A stretch of DNA of 41,242 bases from Clostridia bacterium (GTDB taxonomy: Bacteria > Bacillota > Clostridia > Oscillospirales > Acutalibacteraceae), in assembly GCA_029098305.1 (NCBI GenBank), contig JAQXOB010000033.1, forward strand, positions 1 through 41,242. The letters run 5' to 3'. Position numbers and translations under genes: made by a program. Positions 25,003 to 33,595 of the stretch are shown here, piece after piece; position 1 is the first letter of the stretch, and each line of letters starts with the position of its first letter. Under the pieces are notes generated by a model. That model saw only the letters and a list, made by a program, of their open reading frames with translations, searched no databases and was not told the origin of the DNA.

Positions 25003-25812
25003 ATGAAAAGTAAATTATTTGTAATAACATCTTTGTTAATAGTCATGATTATTACTTTATCACTTACAGGCTGTGGTTCTGATAATGCTATAAACAATGG
25101 CAACACCGATACAGTGACTCAAAGATTAGACAGTGATGTTTTAAGCAGCTCTGATTATGAATCTGCAGCATCTGAGATTAGCACAGTAGATTCAGACCAT
25201 TCAACTTCGACCGTATCTTCTCTAACGGTTTCGTCAGAGCCGGAACCCGAACAAGAACCTGAAATAGATATTGAAGAAGAATATTTGAACTTTTTAAAAA
25301 ACAAATCGTACTTGGATTACATGGAGAATACAGAAAGCTCAAGCTATCGAATGGAGCGATATGCCATAATGGATATTAACGCTGATGAAATTCCGGAGCT
25401 TATAATAAGTCCAAGTGAGAGTATGTCACCTTTTATAAATTATCTTCTTTTTACATATAACTCAAATGAAAAAAATGTAAAATATGTTAGCTGCATTACT
25501 GGTTACGATTTATCTCATTCAGAAAAGTATAATTGTTTGACTTACTTCCCGTTTAAAGTACAGGAAGACTTTGGGAATTTATCTTATCTTGAATTAATAA
25601 ATGAGAATCTGTTATATAAAATGAATTTAACATGGGAAACTGCTCAAGAGGGAAAAACATACAGAGTTACAAATTGCAGCGGTGAATTTGACAATAAACC
25701 GCTAACATCAAGCAATTATGTATCCGAAAGCACTGAAACAGTTACAGAAAACGATGCAAGACAAAACTATTTAGACGAAAGAACATATATTACTTTTACA
25801 GATTTGCCTTAA
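25003..25812 (+). CDS. Lipoprotein with an outer domain shared with the dockerin protein
   Basis: This 269-residue protein has lipobox LSLTGC and a Ser/Glu-rich spacer (SEPEPEQEPEIDIEEEYLN). The C-terminal domain of about 180 residues contains YLNFLKNKSYLDYM, an Asp-rich DINADEIPELI loop, FTYNSNEKNVKYVSCITGYD, and ends ITFTDLP. The same domain, with the same order of motifs and the same last residues, ends the 29312 dockerin protein. The DINAD-x-x-PEL segment is reminiscent of a calcium-loop or FG-GAP-like turn. The ATG at 25003 follows GGGGAG; the upstream in-frame ATGs are not supported. The substrate or ligand is unknown. Confidence 0.8.
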   Translation: MKSKLFVITSLLIVMIITLSLTGCGSDNAINNGNTDTVTQRLDSDVLSSSDYESAASEISTVDSDHSTSTVSSLTVSSEPEPEQEPEIDIEEEYLNFLKNKSYLDYMENTESSSYRMERYAIMDINADEIPELIISPSESMSPFINYLLFTYNSNEKNVKYVSCITGYDLSHSEKYNCLTYFPFKVQEDFGNLSYLELINENLLYKMNLTWETAQEGKTYRVTNCSGEFDNKPLTSSNYVSESTETVTENDARQNYLDERTYITFTDLP

Positions 25813-25885
25813 ATCATAACAGTAAAATCTCTGTCAAAAACAGATTTATTTGCAACATAACAGTCATTTAATGGAGGTTAAAACA

Positions 25886-28800
25886 GTGAAATGCAGTAAT
25901 TGTGGGCGTGACAATGCTAAGGAAGCTGATTTTTGCGCTTATTGCGGTAGCAAAATAGACAGTAAAAAGAGTAAAAAAAAGAAACTGCCTATCATAGTGA
26001 TACTATGTTTAGTATTGACTGCTGCGATAGGCACGGGATTGTTTTTTATTCTTAAAAAACCGGATAATAATAAACTTGTCGAGGAAGGCTTAAATGATTA
26101 TTTTGAGATTAATTCATCAATAAAGGAAGTAGAAGCAGAGTTTGTGGATTCCGATGGATACATAAACAGCGAGTTTAGAAGCAATGCTGTTGAGGCTGTT
26201 GGTGAATATGCCGAAGAATTGCTGAATGACGGAAAAATTGAAGAATATGATGTTACTGCCGATACCTCGGTATGGATTAAGTTTAAAAGCGGCATGGAAT
26301 ATGTATATGTTCCCTCAGAAAAAGATTGTGATTCGGCATCTGTTTCTACATATCAGCCTTGTTTATTAACATACAATAAAGATATTCAGGAATATAGCAA
26401 GATGTGTGTTGATAATTCAGCCCAAAACATCGAAGATAATTTAAGCGATTATTTATTTAATAATAATTATGATAATGATGCAATTACATTGGATACGCTG
26501 AAAAACATAGGCGATGATCAGGTTGTAATTTGGCATGGACATGGAGGATATAATAACCATATACATTCATTTTTAGGAACACAAGTCGCATTTGATGAAA
26601 AAGCTTTTCTTGCAGATCCCGAGAGTTATGCGAAAAAAATCAAATATACCGATGATTATTTGAATGGAAGAATCATATGTACAAGTAGCGGCAGTGCTGC
26701 TGTTACCGTGAAGTTTTTTGAGCATTATTTATCGAGTACCAAAAACAGTATAATCTATTTGGGTACTTGTCATTCCGGAACTGATGATGTACTGGCTAAT
26801 GCTTTTATTTCAAAAGGTGCAAAAGCCGTTGTCGCAAATACATCTACTACTTGTACTGTTTATGATATTGAAATGATCAAAAGCGTTTTCTCTGAATTGT
26901 TAAACGGCAATACAACAGAGAAAAAATATTATGATTTAAAAACAGCTCTTGACAACGCTAAAATTGAAAACGGTCCTTTTTGCTGCGATACACACAAGTC
27001 GGAGGTTTTTATATACGGCGACAACGCAACACGCTTAACAACAGAAGAATTGCCATTTTCGGATTTCAAAAGCGCTACATATATAATTGAATCTCACGGA
27101 AGTATAATTGCCACAAAAAATGACGGTATATATTATAAAAGTAACATAGAAGCAGAACCTCGAAAAATTGTGAACGCCAAATATGTTAAAAATATGCTTT
27201 CAGACGGAGAAACAGTTTACTATGTGGAAGAAGGAATGACAACTACCGGATTATTAACATATGATCCTCAAAAAATTTATAAGGTAAACATTAAAGACGG
27301 CAAAAGCGATTTTTTACTTAATTCTGACGGAGCTGCTTATCCGGCAACATACAGAAACGGTTACCTTTATTATTTCGATGTTACCGAAAAGAATGATTCT
27401 ATTTATCAAGTTTCGTTAATAAAATACGATTTTAATGCAAAAAGCGGAGCAAAAGTGTTTAATGAAGTATGTACCGGAAGAATTAGCTTTTTATTTGGGA
27501 ACGAGGTTTACTGCCTAGGGAATAATCTTTTCTTTACAATGGATAATACTTTATATTCCTTTAACTTATTAACAGAAAAGTATGAAAAGCTGATTAAAGG
27601 TGGAGACAGAGCATTCTTCGATGCAATAAGCGAAAAAATTTGTTTCCGATATTATAAGAACGATAATCAATACATTGCCTTAGTTGATGCTAATAATAAT
27701 ATAGAAACCTCGGTGCCTATATCCGGTAAATATGTTTTTCAGAAAGTTGATTATTACGGAAAATACGCATTGTTTTTTGATGAATTGGGCTCCAGCGTGT
27801 TCGACTTATACAGAATTGATTTGAAAACCGGAGAAATTCAAATATCATCAGGGGACGCAGGTGCATACAAAAACAAGAATTATTTTTCTACCAGAGATTT
27901 AGCACATCCGGAGAATATATATTTTATGTATTCGGTAGGATTATATGATGAATCAACTAACAAGATTGTTCATCTGAAATATGATAAATTCGATATTGAT
28001 ATTAACAAATCTATGTATATAGTTAATAATTATATTTTAGATTCAGATTTAAATATCTACAAAATATATTTGGAGAACAAAACAACTTTGTCAAATGAAG
28101 AACCAAGTCCGCAGGTGAAAACTTGTGAGTTTTCGCATAATAAATATGCCGTAGAGCAAAACGGTATAGTTTATTACGCGGATTCAAGAGGATTGTGGAA
28201 GTGCGATAAAAACTTAAACAGCACTCTTCTTAATGAATGTAAGGCAATGAATGTAGCGACAGACGGACAAACAATCCTTTATAGTGCTTATAACAAGGAT
28301 ACAACTGCATATTGTGAGGATTTTGGGAAAGAAATGACATGGAAACAATACGATATGTACTTGTATGATCTTGACACATCACAAAACACTAAAATACTGT
28401 CATTTGTTGAATGCGGAATGCCCATATGTAAATACAATAATAAAATCTTTTATACGGATTTACATGATGATTATACAGGAAATAGTGTTGGACTATCAGG
28501 GAGCTTGTTCTCTTTTGATTTAAGCACAGGCAAAAAGGAGTTTATAAGTGACGGTGCATGGTCAACAAGATTAAGCGGAACTACTATCTATTATAAAGCT
28601 CTCAATGCCGCAGAGGGTACATCTGCAGTGTATTCTTATAATATGGAAAGTGGAAAAATTGTTCAACTGTCAGATGAAGAAACAACGGGATACTATATTA
28701 AAGGCAACAGTATGTTTTACACTAAACGAACATATCTGACAGAAACCGATAGTGATGGCAGATCCAACACAAAAGTTGGTCTTGAAGTTTACAAAAAGGA

Positions 28801-29221
28801 TTTAATTACAGGTTCAGATACATTAGTATCCGATCAAACAGATAAGAATAATGTCAATCTGCAGTATATTGATGAACAGTACTTGTATTATTCCCATGAG
28901 GCGGAAGATGCTTGTTTCAATCACCGTGTCAATTTACAAACAGGAGATGATGTATTAATAGAGTATAAGGCGAGTAACTCCGCTAATTTACGACCATTTA
29001 ATGAAAGAATGCCGTATGTGTATAAAACCGATAAAGGTGCAATATATTATGGTTTTTCAGACTGCGATTTCTATCAAGTAAATGATGATAACAGTTACGC
29101 TACGCCTATATCCGGATCGTACACGAGCAAAAGATTAATTAGTATTATCAATGACAAAGTTTTTATAACTAATGATAATGACTATTATGATTTCATTCTG
29201 GAGATTCGCAGTTTATATTAA
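25886..29221 (+). CDS. Zinc-ribbon-anchored extracellular caspase-like (clan CD) protein with beta-propeller
   Basis: This 1111-residue protein has an N-terminal ribbon (CSNCGRDNAKEADFCAYCG), a Lys-rich stretch and one TM (about residues 34-56). A globular outer domain contains a His motif VVIWHGHGG (His217/219) and, about 78 residues later, IIYLGTCHSG (Cys295). This His-then-Cys order after hydrophobic strands is the clan CD signature (caspase, gingipain, CHAT). The remaining ~700 residues are repeating YYxD/LYYFD-type strands consistent with a DUF5050-like beta-propeller. The start is GTG at 25886, 8 nt after GGAGG; the ATG at 25871 is part of that Shine-Dalgarno. Protease activity is inferred. 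Confidence 0.85.
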   Translation: MKCSNCGRDNAKEADFCAYCGSKIDSKKSKKKKLPIIVILCLVLTAAIGTGLFFILKKPDNNKLVEEGLNDYFEINSSIKEVEAEFVDSDGYINSEFRSNAVEAVGEYAEELLNDGKIEEYDVTADTSVWIKFKSGMEYVYVPSEKDCDSASVSTYQPCLLTYNKDIQEYSKMCVDNSAQNIEDNLSDYLFNNNYDNDAITLDTLKNIGDDQVVIWHGHGGYNNHIHSFLGTQVAFDEKAFLADPESYAKKIKYTDDYLNGRIICTSSGSAAVTVKFFEHYLSSTKNSIIYLGTCHSGTDDVLANAFISKGAKAVVANTSTTCTVYDIEMIKSVFSELLNGNTTEKKYYDLKTALDNAKIENGPFCCDTHKSEVFIYGDNATRLTTEELPFSDFKSATYIIESHGSIIATKNDGIYYKSNIEAEPRKIVNAKYVKNMLSDGETVYYVEEGMTTTGLLTYDPQKIYKVNIKDGKSDFLLNSDGAAYPATYRNGYLYYFDVTEKNDSIYQVSLIKYDFNAKSGAKVFNEVCTGRISFLFGNEVYCLGNNLFFTMDNTLYSFNLLTEKYEKLIKGGDRAFFDAISEKICFRYYKNDNQYIALVDANNNIETSVPISGKYVFQKVDYYGKYALFFDELGSSVFDLYRIDLKTGEIQISSGDAGAYKNKNYFSTRDLAHPENIYFMYSVGLYDESTNKIVHLKYDKFDIDINKSMYIVNNYILDSDLNIYKIYLENKTTLSNEEPSPQVKTCEFSHNKYAVEQNGIVYYADSRGLWKCDKNLNSTLLNECKAMNVATDGQTILYSAYNKDTTAYCEDFGKEMTWKQYDMYLYDLDTSQNTKILSFVECGMPICKYNNKIFYTDLHDDYTGNSVGLSGSLFSFDLSTGKKEFISDGAWSTRLSGTTIYYKALNAAEGTSAVYSYNMESGKIVQLSDEETTGYYIKGNSMFYTKRTYLTETDSDGRSNTKVGLEVYKKDLITGSDTLVSDQTDKNNVNLQYIDEQYLYYSHEAEDACFNHRVNLQTGDDVLIEYKASNSANLRPFNERMPYVYKTDKGAIYYGFSDCDFYQVNDDNSYATPISGSYTSKRLISIINDKVFITNDNDYYDFILEIRSLY

Positions 29222-29311
29222 GAATAATAAAGATAACTAAAAACAACACAGTAAGTAGTAAGATTCTATGTGACTGCTGTGAAAAAATGAATAATAACGG
29301 AGGAAAAAGAA

Positions 29312-30682
29312 ATGTTTAAAAGAATATTATTTACAATAATAATACTATTGATTGGATTAAATGTATCAACAATAATGGCTGTAAATACAACAGTAAATGC
29401 ACACGAAGTGAATCAACAAACTAAAAATGCCGGTGGGAAATGTGGTGATAATCTGTCTTGGACGATAGACAACGATGGGACATTGGTGATTACAGGAACC
29501 GGAGAAATGGAATTCTTTTGGGATGCCGGTCCATGGAAGGATTATAGTGATAAAATTAAATCATTAGTTGTTAAAAACGGAGTAACAACAATTGGTGCTA
29601 ATGCATTCATAAATTGCAAACACATGGTTACAGCACAATTGGGAAAGGATGTTACCAATATTGGTTTTCAAGCATTTGCAAGTTGTTCAAGCTTGAAGAG
29701 TATAAATATTCCTCAAAATGTCAAACAAATTCAAGGTAAAGCATTTAAGAACTGTACAAATCTAAAAACTATATATAATTACAGCAAGCTGAATATAATA
29801 AAGGGAAGCGAGGATTACGGATATGTTGCGTATTATGCCGAAGAAATAATTACTTCCGAGCAAAATATAAACTCATCAACAGATAACATAATTATATTGA
29901 TAGACGATAGCGATTTTGCTGAAAACGGCACTATCGGCGATCTCGACGGAGATGGCAATGTAAATATGAAAGATGTTGTGCTTCTGCAAAAACATATCGC
30001 TAATCTTGTAACGCTAAATAATACTCAAAAAAGTCTTGCTGATGTTAATGGTGACGGAAGTTTAACCATGCTTGATGTTACTACAATGCAGAAATTCATT
30101 GCAAAGCTTATCACTTCGTTTAGTAATCTTGAAAGCATTTCAAATGATGATATAAATATAAATGATGAATATATGAGATTTCTAAGGAACAAATCATATA
30201 TGCAATATGTTAAAGCGGACAGAGAAGCACCCTATAACAGTATGAGTACTTATTCAATATTTGATATAAACGCTGATAAAACACCTGAACTCATTGTGAA
30301 ATCAAACGGTAATCCTCCATATGCAGATTGCCTGATATTTACTTACGATTCAACTATGAACAAGATCAAATATGTGAATCGCATTACAGGATATGATTTT
30401 TGTTATATGGAAAACAAGAAATGTTTATCGTATTCTCGGTTCAAATTAACACCTCAATCTGGGAGCATAACATGCACAATACTAAACAAAGATAATTTAT
30501 TTTATGATACCGTATTGATTTGGGAAAATGGTTCTTATAAGGTTCAAAAGTACAAAAATCAACCGGTTGATACTTCAGAAGGCAATTTGAAGCCTGTCAG
30601 TGTGCAGTCTATTTCAGAGAATCAGGCTAAAAATGAATACTTAAATGCGAGAAATAGTATATCCTTTAAAGATTTGCCATAA
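29312..30682 (+). CDS. Secreted LRR_5-dockerin protein with shared C-terminal domain
   Basis: This 456-residue protein has a signal peptide (1-24, IMAVNT region) and a short LRR_5 block with the W-x-I-DNDGTLVITG introduction (about residues 43-165). A type I dockerin at 208-268 has two calcium loops: Asp210/212/214 with Asn216/218 and Asp221, then Asp244/Asn246/Asp248 with Ser250/Thr252 and Asp255. The last ~170 residues match the lipoprotein at 25003. It has no TM and no ribbon, so it is probably released or docked onto a cohesin. Dockerins bind cohesins on scaffoldins; no cohesin is visible here. RBS GGAGG. The 90-bp upstream gap holds a weak CACAG/CTGTG hairpin without a T-run. Confidence 0.9.
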   Translation: MFKRILFTIIILLIGLNVSTIMAVNTTVNAHEVNQQTKNAGGKCGDNLSWTIDNDGTLVITGTGEMEFFWDAGPWKDYSDKIKSLVVKNGVTTIGANAFINCKHMVTAQLGKDVTNIGFQAFASCSSLKSINIPQNVKQIQGKAFKNCTNLKTIYNYSKLNIIKGSEDYGYVAYYAEEIITSEQNINSSTDNIIILIDDSDFAENGTIGDLDGDGNVNMKDVVLLQKHIANLVTLNNTQKSLADVNGDGSLTMLDVTTMQKFIAKLITSFSNLESISNDDININDEYMRFLRNKSYMQYVKADREAPYNSMSTYSIFDINADKTPELIVKSNGNPPYADCLIFTYDSTMNKIKYVNRITGYDFCYMENKKCLSYSRFKLTPQSGSITCTILNKDNLFYDTVLIWENGSYKVQKYKNQPVDTSEGNLKPVSVQSISENQAKNEYLNARNSISFKDLP

Positions 30683-30701
30683 CCGCTCAATGACCACCCC
30701 G

Positions 30702-30737
30702 TAAAAAAACCTCCATCCGCGTTTTCGCAGATGGAGG
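30702..30737 (-). terminator. - strand intrinsic terminator (may also close the surface operon)
   Basis: The stem CCTCCAT/ATGGAGG with inner GCG-TTTT-CGC has a T7 run only on the - strand side (30703-30709). It lies 20 nt after the stop codon of the dockerin gene, so it may also end + strand transcripts, but no + strand T-run is present. Confidence 0.75.
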
Positions 30738-30800
30738 CTGTTCACATATATAATCATTTTTCAGACTGAATACGGCGGCGAGGGTGAACATCTCGCCGTC
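30702..30800 (-). ncRNA. Predicted ~100-nt - strand small RNA with pseudoknot
   Basis: A perfect -35 (TTGACA) and a partial -10 (TCTGAT), 17 nt apart, predict a 5' end at about 30800. Hairpin 1 there is GGCGAG/CTCGCC with loop ATGTTCACC. Seven loop bases (TGTTCAC in the RNA) can pair with GTGAACA 38 nt downstream (+ strand 30739-30745), forming an H-type pseudoknot. The RNA ends in a strong hairpin (CCTCCAT/ATGGAGG plus inner GCG/CGC) followed by seven T residues. A G-U pair in that hairpin would be a mismatch on the + strand, supporting - strand use. No ORF. Family not recognised. Confidence 0.5.
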
Positions 30801-30806
30801 AAATTC

Positions 30807-30835
30807 ATCAGAATAATTACACACTATTTTGTCAA
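30807..30835 (-). promoter_or_regulatory. Promoter of the - strand small RNA
   Basis: TTGACA (30835-30830) and TCTGAT (30812-30807) are spaced 17 nt. The -35 is perfect and the -10 is 4/6. It is nearly back-to-back with the + strand helicase promoter at 30842. Confidence 0.5.
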
Positions 30836-30841
30836 ATGCTG

Positions 30842-30870
30842 TTGAATTGCAAATCTCTATCCTATATAAT
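30842..30870 (+). promoter_or_regulatory. Promoter of the helicase/type III restriction-modification operon
   Basis: TTGAAT (30842-30847), a 17-nt spacer and a perfect TATAAT (30865-30870). It predicts a start near 30877 and a leader of about 48 nt before the ATG at 30925. Confidence 0.75.
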
Positions 30871-30924
30871 ACTATATTATCAGTTTATAGCCACGATATT
30901 TATAAGATTCAAAAGGAGCCTCCC

Positions 30925-33567
30925 ATGCCACAGACACCCTTCCACGCCTACCACACCGCTCGCTTAATAGAAGCAAGCATAAACGACCACGACTTTACCC
31001 CCGTGTTCGCCTCATCAAATATAAAAATATACCCTTTTCAGGTAGCGGCTGCCGCGTTTGCGCTGAAATCGCCGCTTCAAAAGGGCGCTATTTTGTGCGA
31101 TGAAGCCGGTATGGGAAAAAGCCATGAGGCTATGCTTATAATCACTCAAAAATGGCTTGAGGGCTGTAAAAATATTCTTTTGTGCATACCAAACGCAGAC
31201 TTGCTTATGCAGTGGACGGAACTCCTTGATACTTACTACACCATCCCCTATATCTCCCTAACAAATAACGAAATGTGGGCAAACAGCGGCTCTACCTTTG
31301 AGCAAGACGGAATAATTATTACAACCTACGATTTTGTATGCGAACACAAATCAGATGCCCAAAATATCAAGTGGGACTTAACCGTTTTTGAAGAAGCAAA
31401 CGCCCTTTCAAGCGTGTACCAAGAAGATAATAAACAGGCAAAAATCTTAAAATCAATCGCAGAATCCTCCTTTAAGGTTTTACTCACAGGTACGCCTATT
31501 GAAAAGAATATAATGGATTTATACGGCATGATGTACTTTATTGATGAAACCGTGCTGCCAAGTGAGCAACAATTTTTAGCACGCTATTTGCGCAAGCCCG
31601 AAAACTACCATGAGCTTGCACAAAGCGTGTCAAAATATTGTTTCAGAACATTACGCCGTCAGGCAAAATCTTACGCAAAGCTACCCGAACGCGTGCTGCT
31701 TACATACAAATACAAGCTATCCGAAAATGAGCAAAATCTATACGATATACTCTATGATTATGTAAATAAACCCGAAAAAATTGCTTTCCCAAAAATGGAT
31801 ATGTATGACCTCGCGCTGCGGCTTTTAGGCTTGCAAAGCTCATCAACCGCCGCCGTACTGCAAACGATAAACGGCGTAATAAAGCGTTTGGAAAAGACAG
31901 ATAACGCCGATGAAGAACTTGAGTTTTGGAATAAAGCAAAGGCACTTTGTCAGTCAAACGGCACAGACAGTAAAGCAAGAGAGCTTTTAATATTCCTCAA
32001 AAAACTTTTGCCGTCGCTTAAAAAGTACGGCGCGGCAAAGAAAGCCATAATATTCACTGAGAGCGTTGAAACACAAAAAATGCTCTATAACTTACTAAAC
32101 GACAAGTACAAGACCGTAATATACAACGGCACAAAAGACTACACCGAAATCAAAAGATTTAAAGAAGAAGCTGAAATACTGATTTCAACCGACAACGGCG
32201 CAAAAGGCTTTGATTTAACGCAAGCCGCTTTAGTCATACATTATGACATTCCATACAACACGCTGAAAATGGAACAGCGCATTGACCGTTGCCATAGGCT
32301 TGAGCAAAAGAACGATGTAATATCCATCGCTTTTATAGATAAAAATAATTTCTCGGATGTACGAAAGCTTGAACTTGTAAAAAAGCGTGTGCTTGTGTCA
32401 GACGGTGTTTTTGGGTTGAGTGATAATATAATAGGCGGATTCACGGATAGCTTGGATGACGGTATTGCCGATGTGTTTGAAAAGCTGCGCACCAAATCTG
32501 AAATTGAAGAAAACTACATCCAAACGCTTGAAGAAAAAAAGGAAGAAAACAAACAAGCTTTAACAACAGCGGAAGATATTTTGTTCACTACATTTACAAA
32601 GGAATTAGCCGACAAAATCAGTCTTTCACCTAAATATATAAGCGAAAAGTCAGTAGAACTCAACAACGCTCTTTGGGAAGTTGTTAAATACTTTTTTACA
32701 GAACGCAACGCAAAACACACCGATTGCTATTTTGAAATAGATGATAACGCCCACACCGTAACAGCTACAAATTACGAAACCTTACCCACGCTTTTCTATT
32801 ATTGGAACGGAAGTCAAAACAAGAAATACAGAAGCCTGAAAGCTTATGGTATGTCACCTGATTTTAAGCCACATACCGGCAGAATAACGCTTACAAGCAT
32901 TTTGGGCAGCGGAGTAATTCACGAGGTCGAGTGTGCCGAAAAAGGTACAGTAAAGCTAAAATCATCAATTACACCTTGCCAAATAGCTCTTTACAATGTT
33001 ACAATAAAAAGTGGCTCAAAAAATGTCAAAGAATTGCCTATTTTGGTAGGTAAGGACGACAACGGCAAAATTCTTTCAAACGATGAATGTGCCGAGATTC
33101 TTAAAAAAGAAACAGCGGACTTTACAGCCGACGAACACACATCACCGCACTGGCTTAAATCCGACAGAGTAGACTATTGCGAGCTTGACAGATATGTACC
33201 TTTAGATGAACTTATAAAACAACAAGAGCAATCACTTCTTCCTGAACAAACTGAAAAAATAGAACAGCTAAAACTCTCGATAAAGGCAGAAAAAAACGCC
33301 CTCACCCGTGAAATTGACATAATAGATGCAAAAATAAAGTCGCTTGAAGCGGAGCGTGACGAAATTGTTGATGATAGGTTCAGAATTTTACAGATTGAAA
33401 AAGAGATAAATTTACTCAACAGAGAATCAAAGAAAAAGCAGGAAAATCAGTTTTTCGCTGAAATGGAGCTTGATTTGAAGCTTGAGAAAATGATTGCAGA
33501 ACTTACAGACGGAAATAAAGTAACTGCGAAAGCAGTCAGAGAATTTGTAATCACAGTTAGCAGTTAA
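30925..33567 (+). CDS. SNF2/DEAD-like helicase associated with a type III restriction-modification system
   Basis: This 880-residue protein has motif I DEAGMGKS (residues 59-66), motif Ia LLCIPNADLLMQW, motif II FEEANAL (155-161), motif III LLTGTPI (186-192), motif V STDNGAKGFDLTQA and motif VI QRIDRCHRLEQ. That is the full set of an SF2/SNF2 translocase. Motif II has Glu in place of the usual first Asp and Asn in place of His, an unusual variant. After the helicase comes a mixed domain, then a long coiled coil (about residues 765-860, EIDIIDAKIKSLEAERDEIV). The ATG at 30925 follows AAAAGGAG; an in-frame ATG at 30829 lies upstream of the promoter. It is 28 bp from mod, so probably one operon. 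It may assist DNA translocation in the defence system. Confidence 0.85.
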   Translation: MPQTPFHAYHTARLIEASINDHDFTPVFASSNIKIYPFQVAAAAFALKSPLQKGAILCDEAGMGKSHEAMLIITQKWLEGCKNILLCIPNADLLMQWTELLDTYYTIPYISLTNNEMWANSGSTFEQDGIIITTYDFVCEHKSDAQNIKWDLTVFEEANALSSVYQEDNKQAKILKSIAESSFKVLLTGTPIEKNIMDLYGMMYFIDETVLPSEQQFLARYLRKPENYHELAQSVSKYCFRTLRRQAKSYAKLPERVLLTYKYKLSENEQNLYDILYDYVNKPEKIAFPKMDMYDLALRLLGLQSSSTAAVLQTINGVIKRLEKTDNADEELEFWNKAKALCQSNGTDSKARELLIFLKKLLPSLKKYGAAKKAIIFTESVETQKMLYNLLNDKYKTVIYNGTKDYTEIKRFKEEAEILISTDNGAKGFDLTQAALVIHYDIPYNTLKMEQRIDRCHRLEQKNDVISIAFIDKNNFSDVRKLELVKKRVLVSDGVFGLSDNIIGGFTDSLDDGIADVFEKLRTKSEIEENYIQTLEEKKEENKQALTTAEDILFTTFTKELADKISLSPKYISEKSVELNNALWEVVKYFFTERNAKHTDCYFEIDDNAHTVTATNYETLPTLFYYWNGSQNKKYRSLKAYGMSPDFKPHTGRITLTSILGSGVIHEVECAEKGTVKLKSSITPCQIALYNVTIKSGSKNVKELPILVGKDDNGKILSNDECAEILKKETADFTADEHTSPHWLKSDRVDYCELDRYVPLDELIKQQEQSLLPEQTEKIEQLKLSIKAEKNALTREIDIIDAKIKSLEAERDEIVDDRFRILQIEKEINLLNRESKKKQENQFFAEMELDLKLEKMIAELTDGNKVTAKAVREFVITVSS

Positions 33568-33595
33568 ACAATGTAATATAACGGAGGAAAAAAGT

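Noticed and set aside
25812-25885. Terminator splitting the surface operon before the caspase-like gene
   Set aside because: The AAATCT...AGATTT hairpin has a bulge, is AT-rich and lacks a T-run.
29222-29311. Attenuator or second promoter before the dockerin gene
   Set aside because: There is only a short CACAG/CTGTG hairpin without a T-run and no convincing -35/-10 pair.
15314-30682. Sortase anchoring of the surface proteins
   Set aside because: No LPxTG-like motif was seen near any C-terminus; the proteins use TM segments, lipoboxes or a dockerin.
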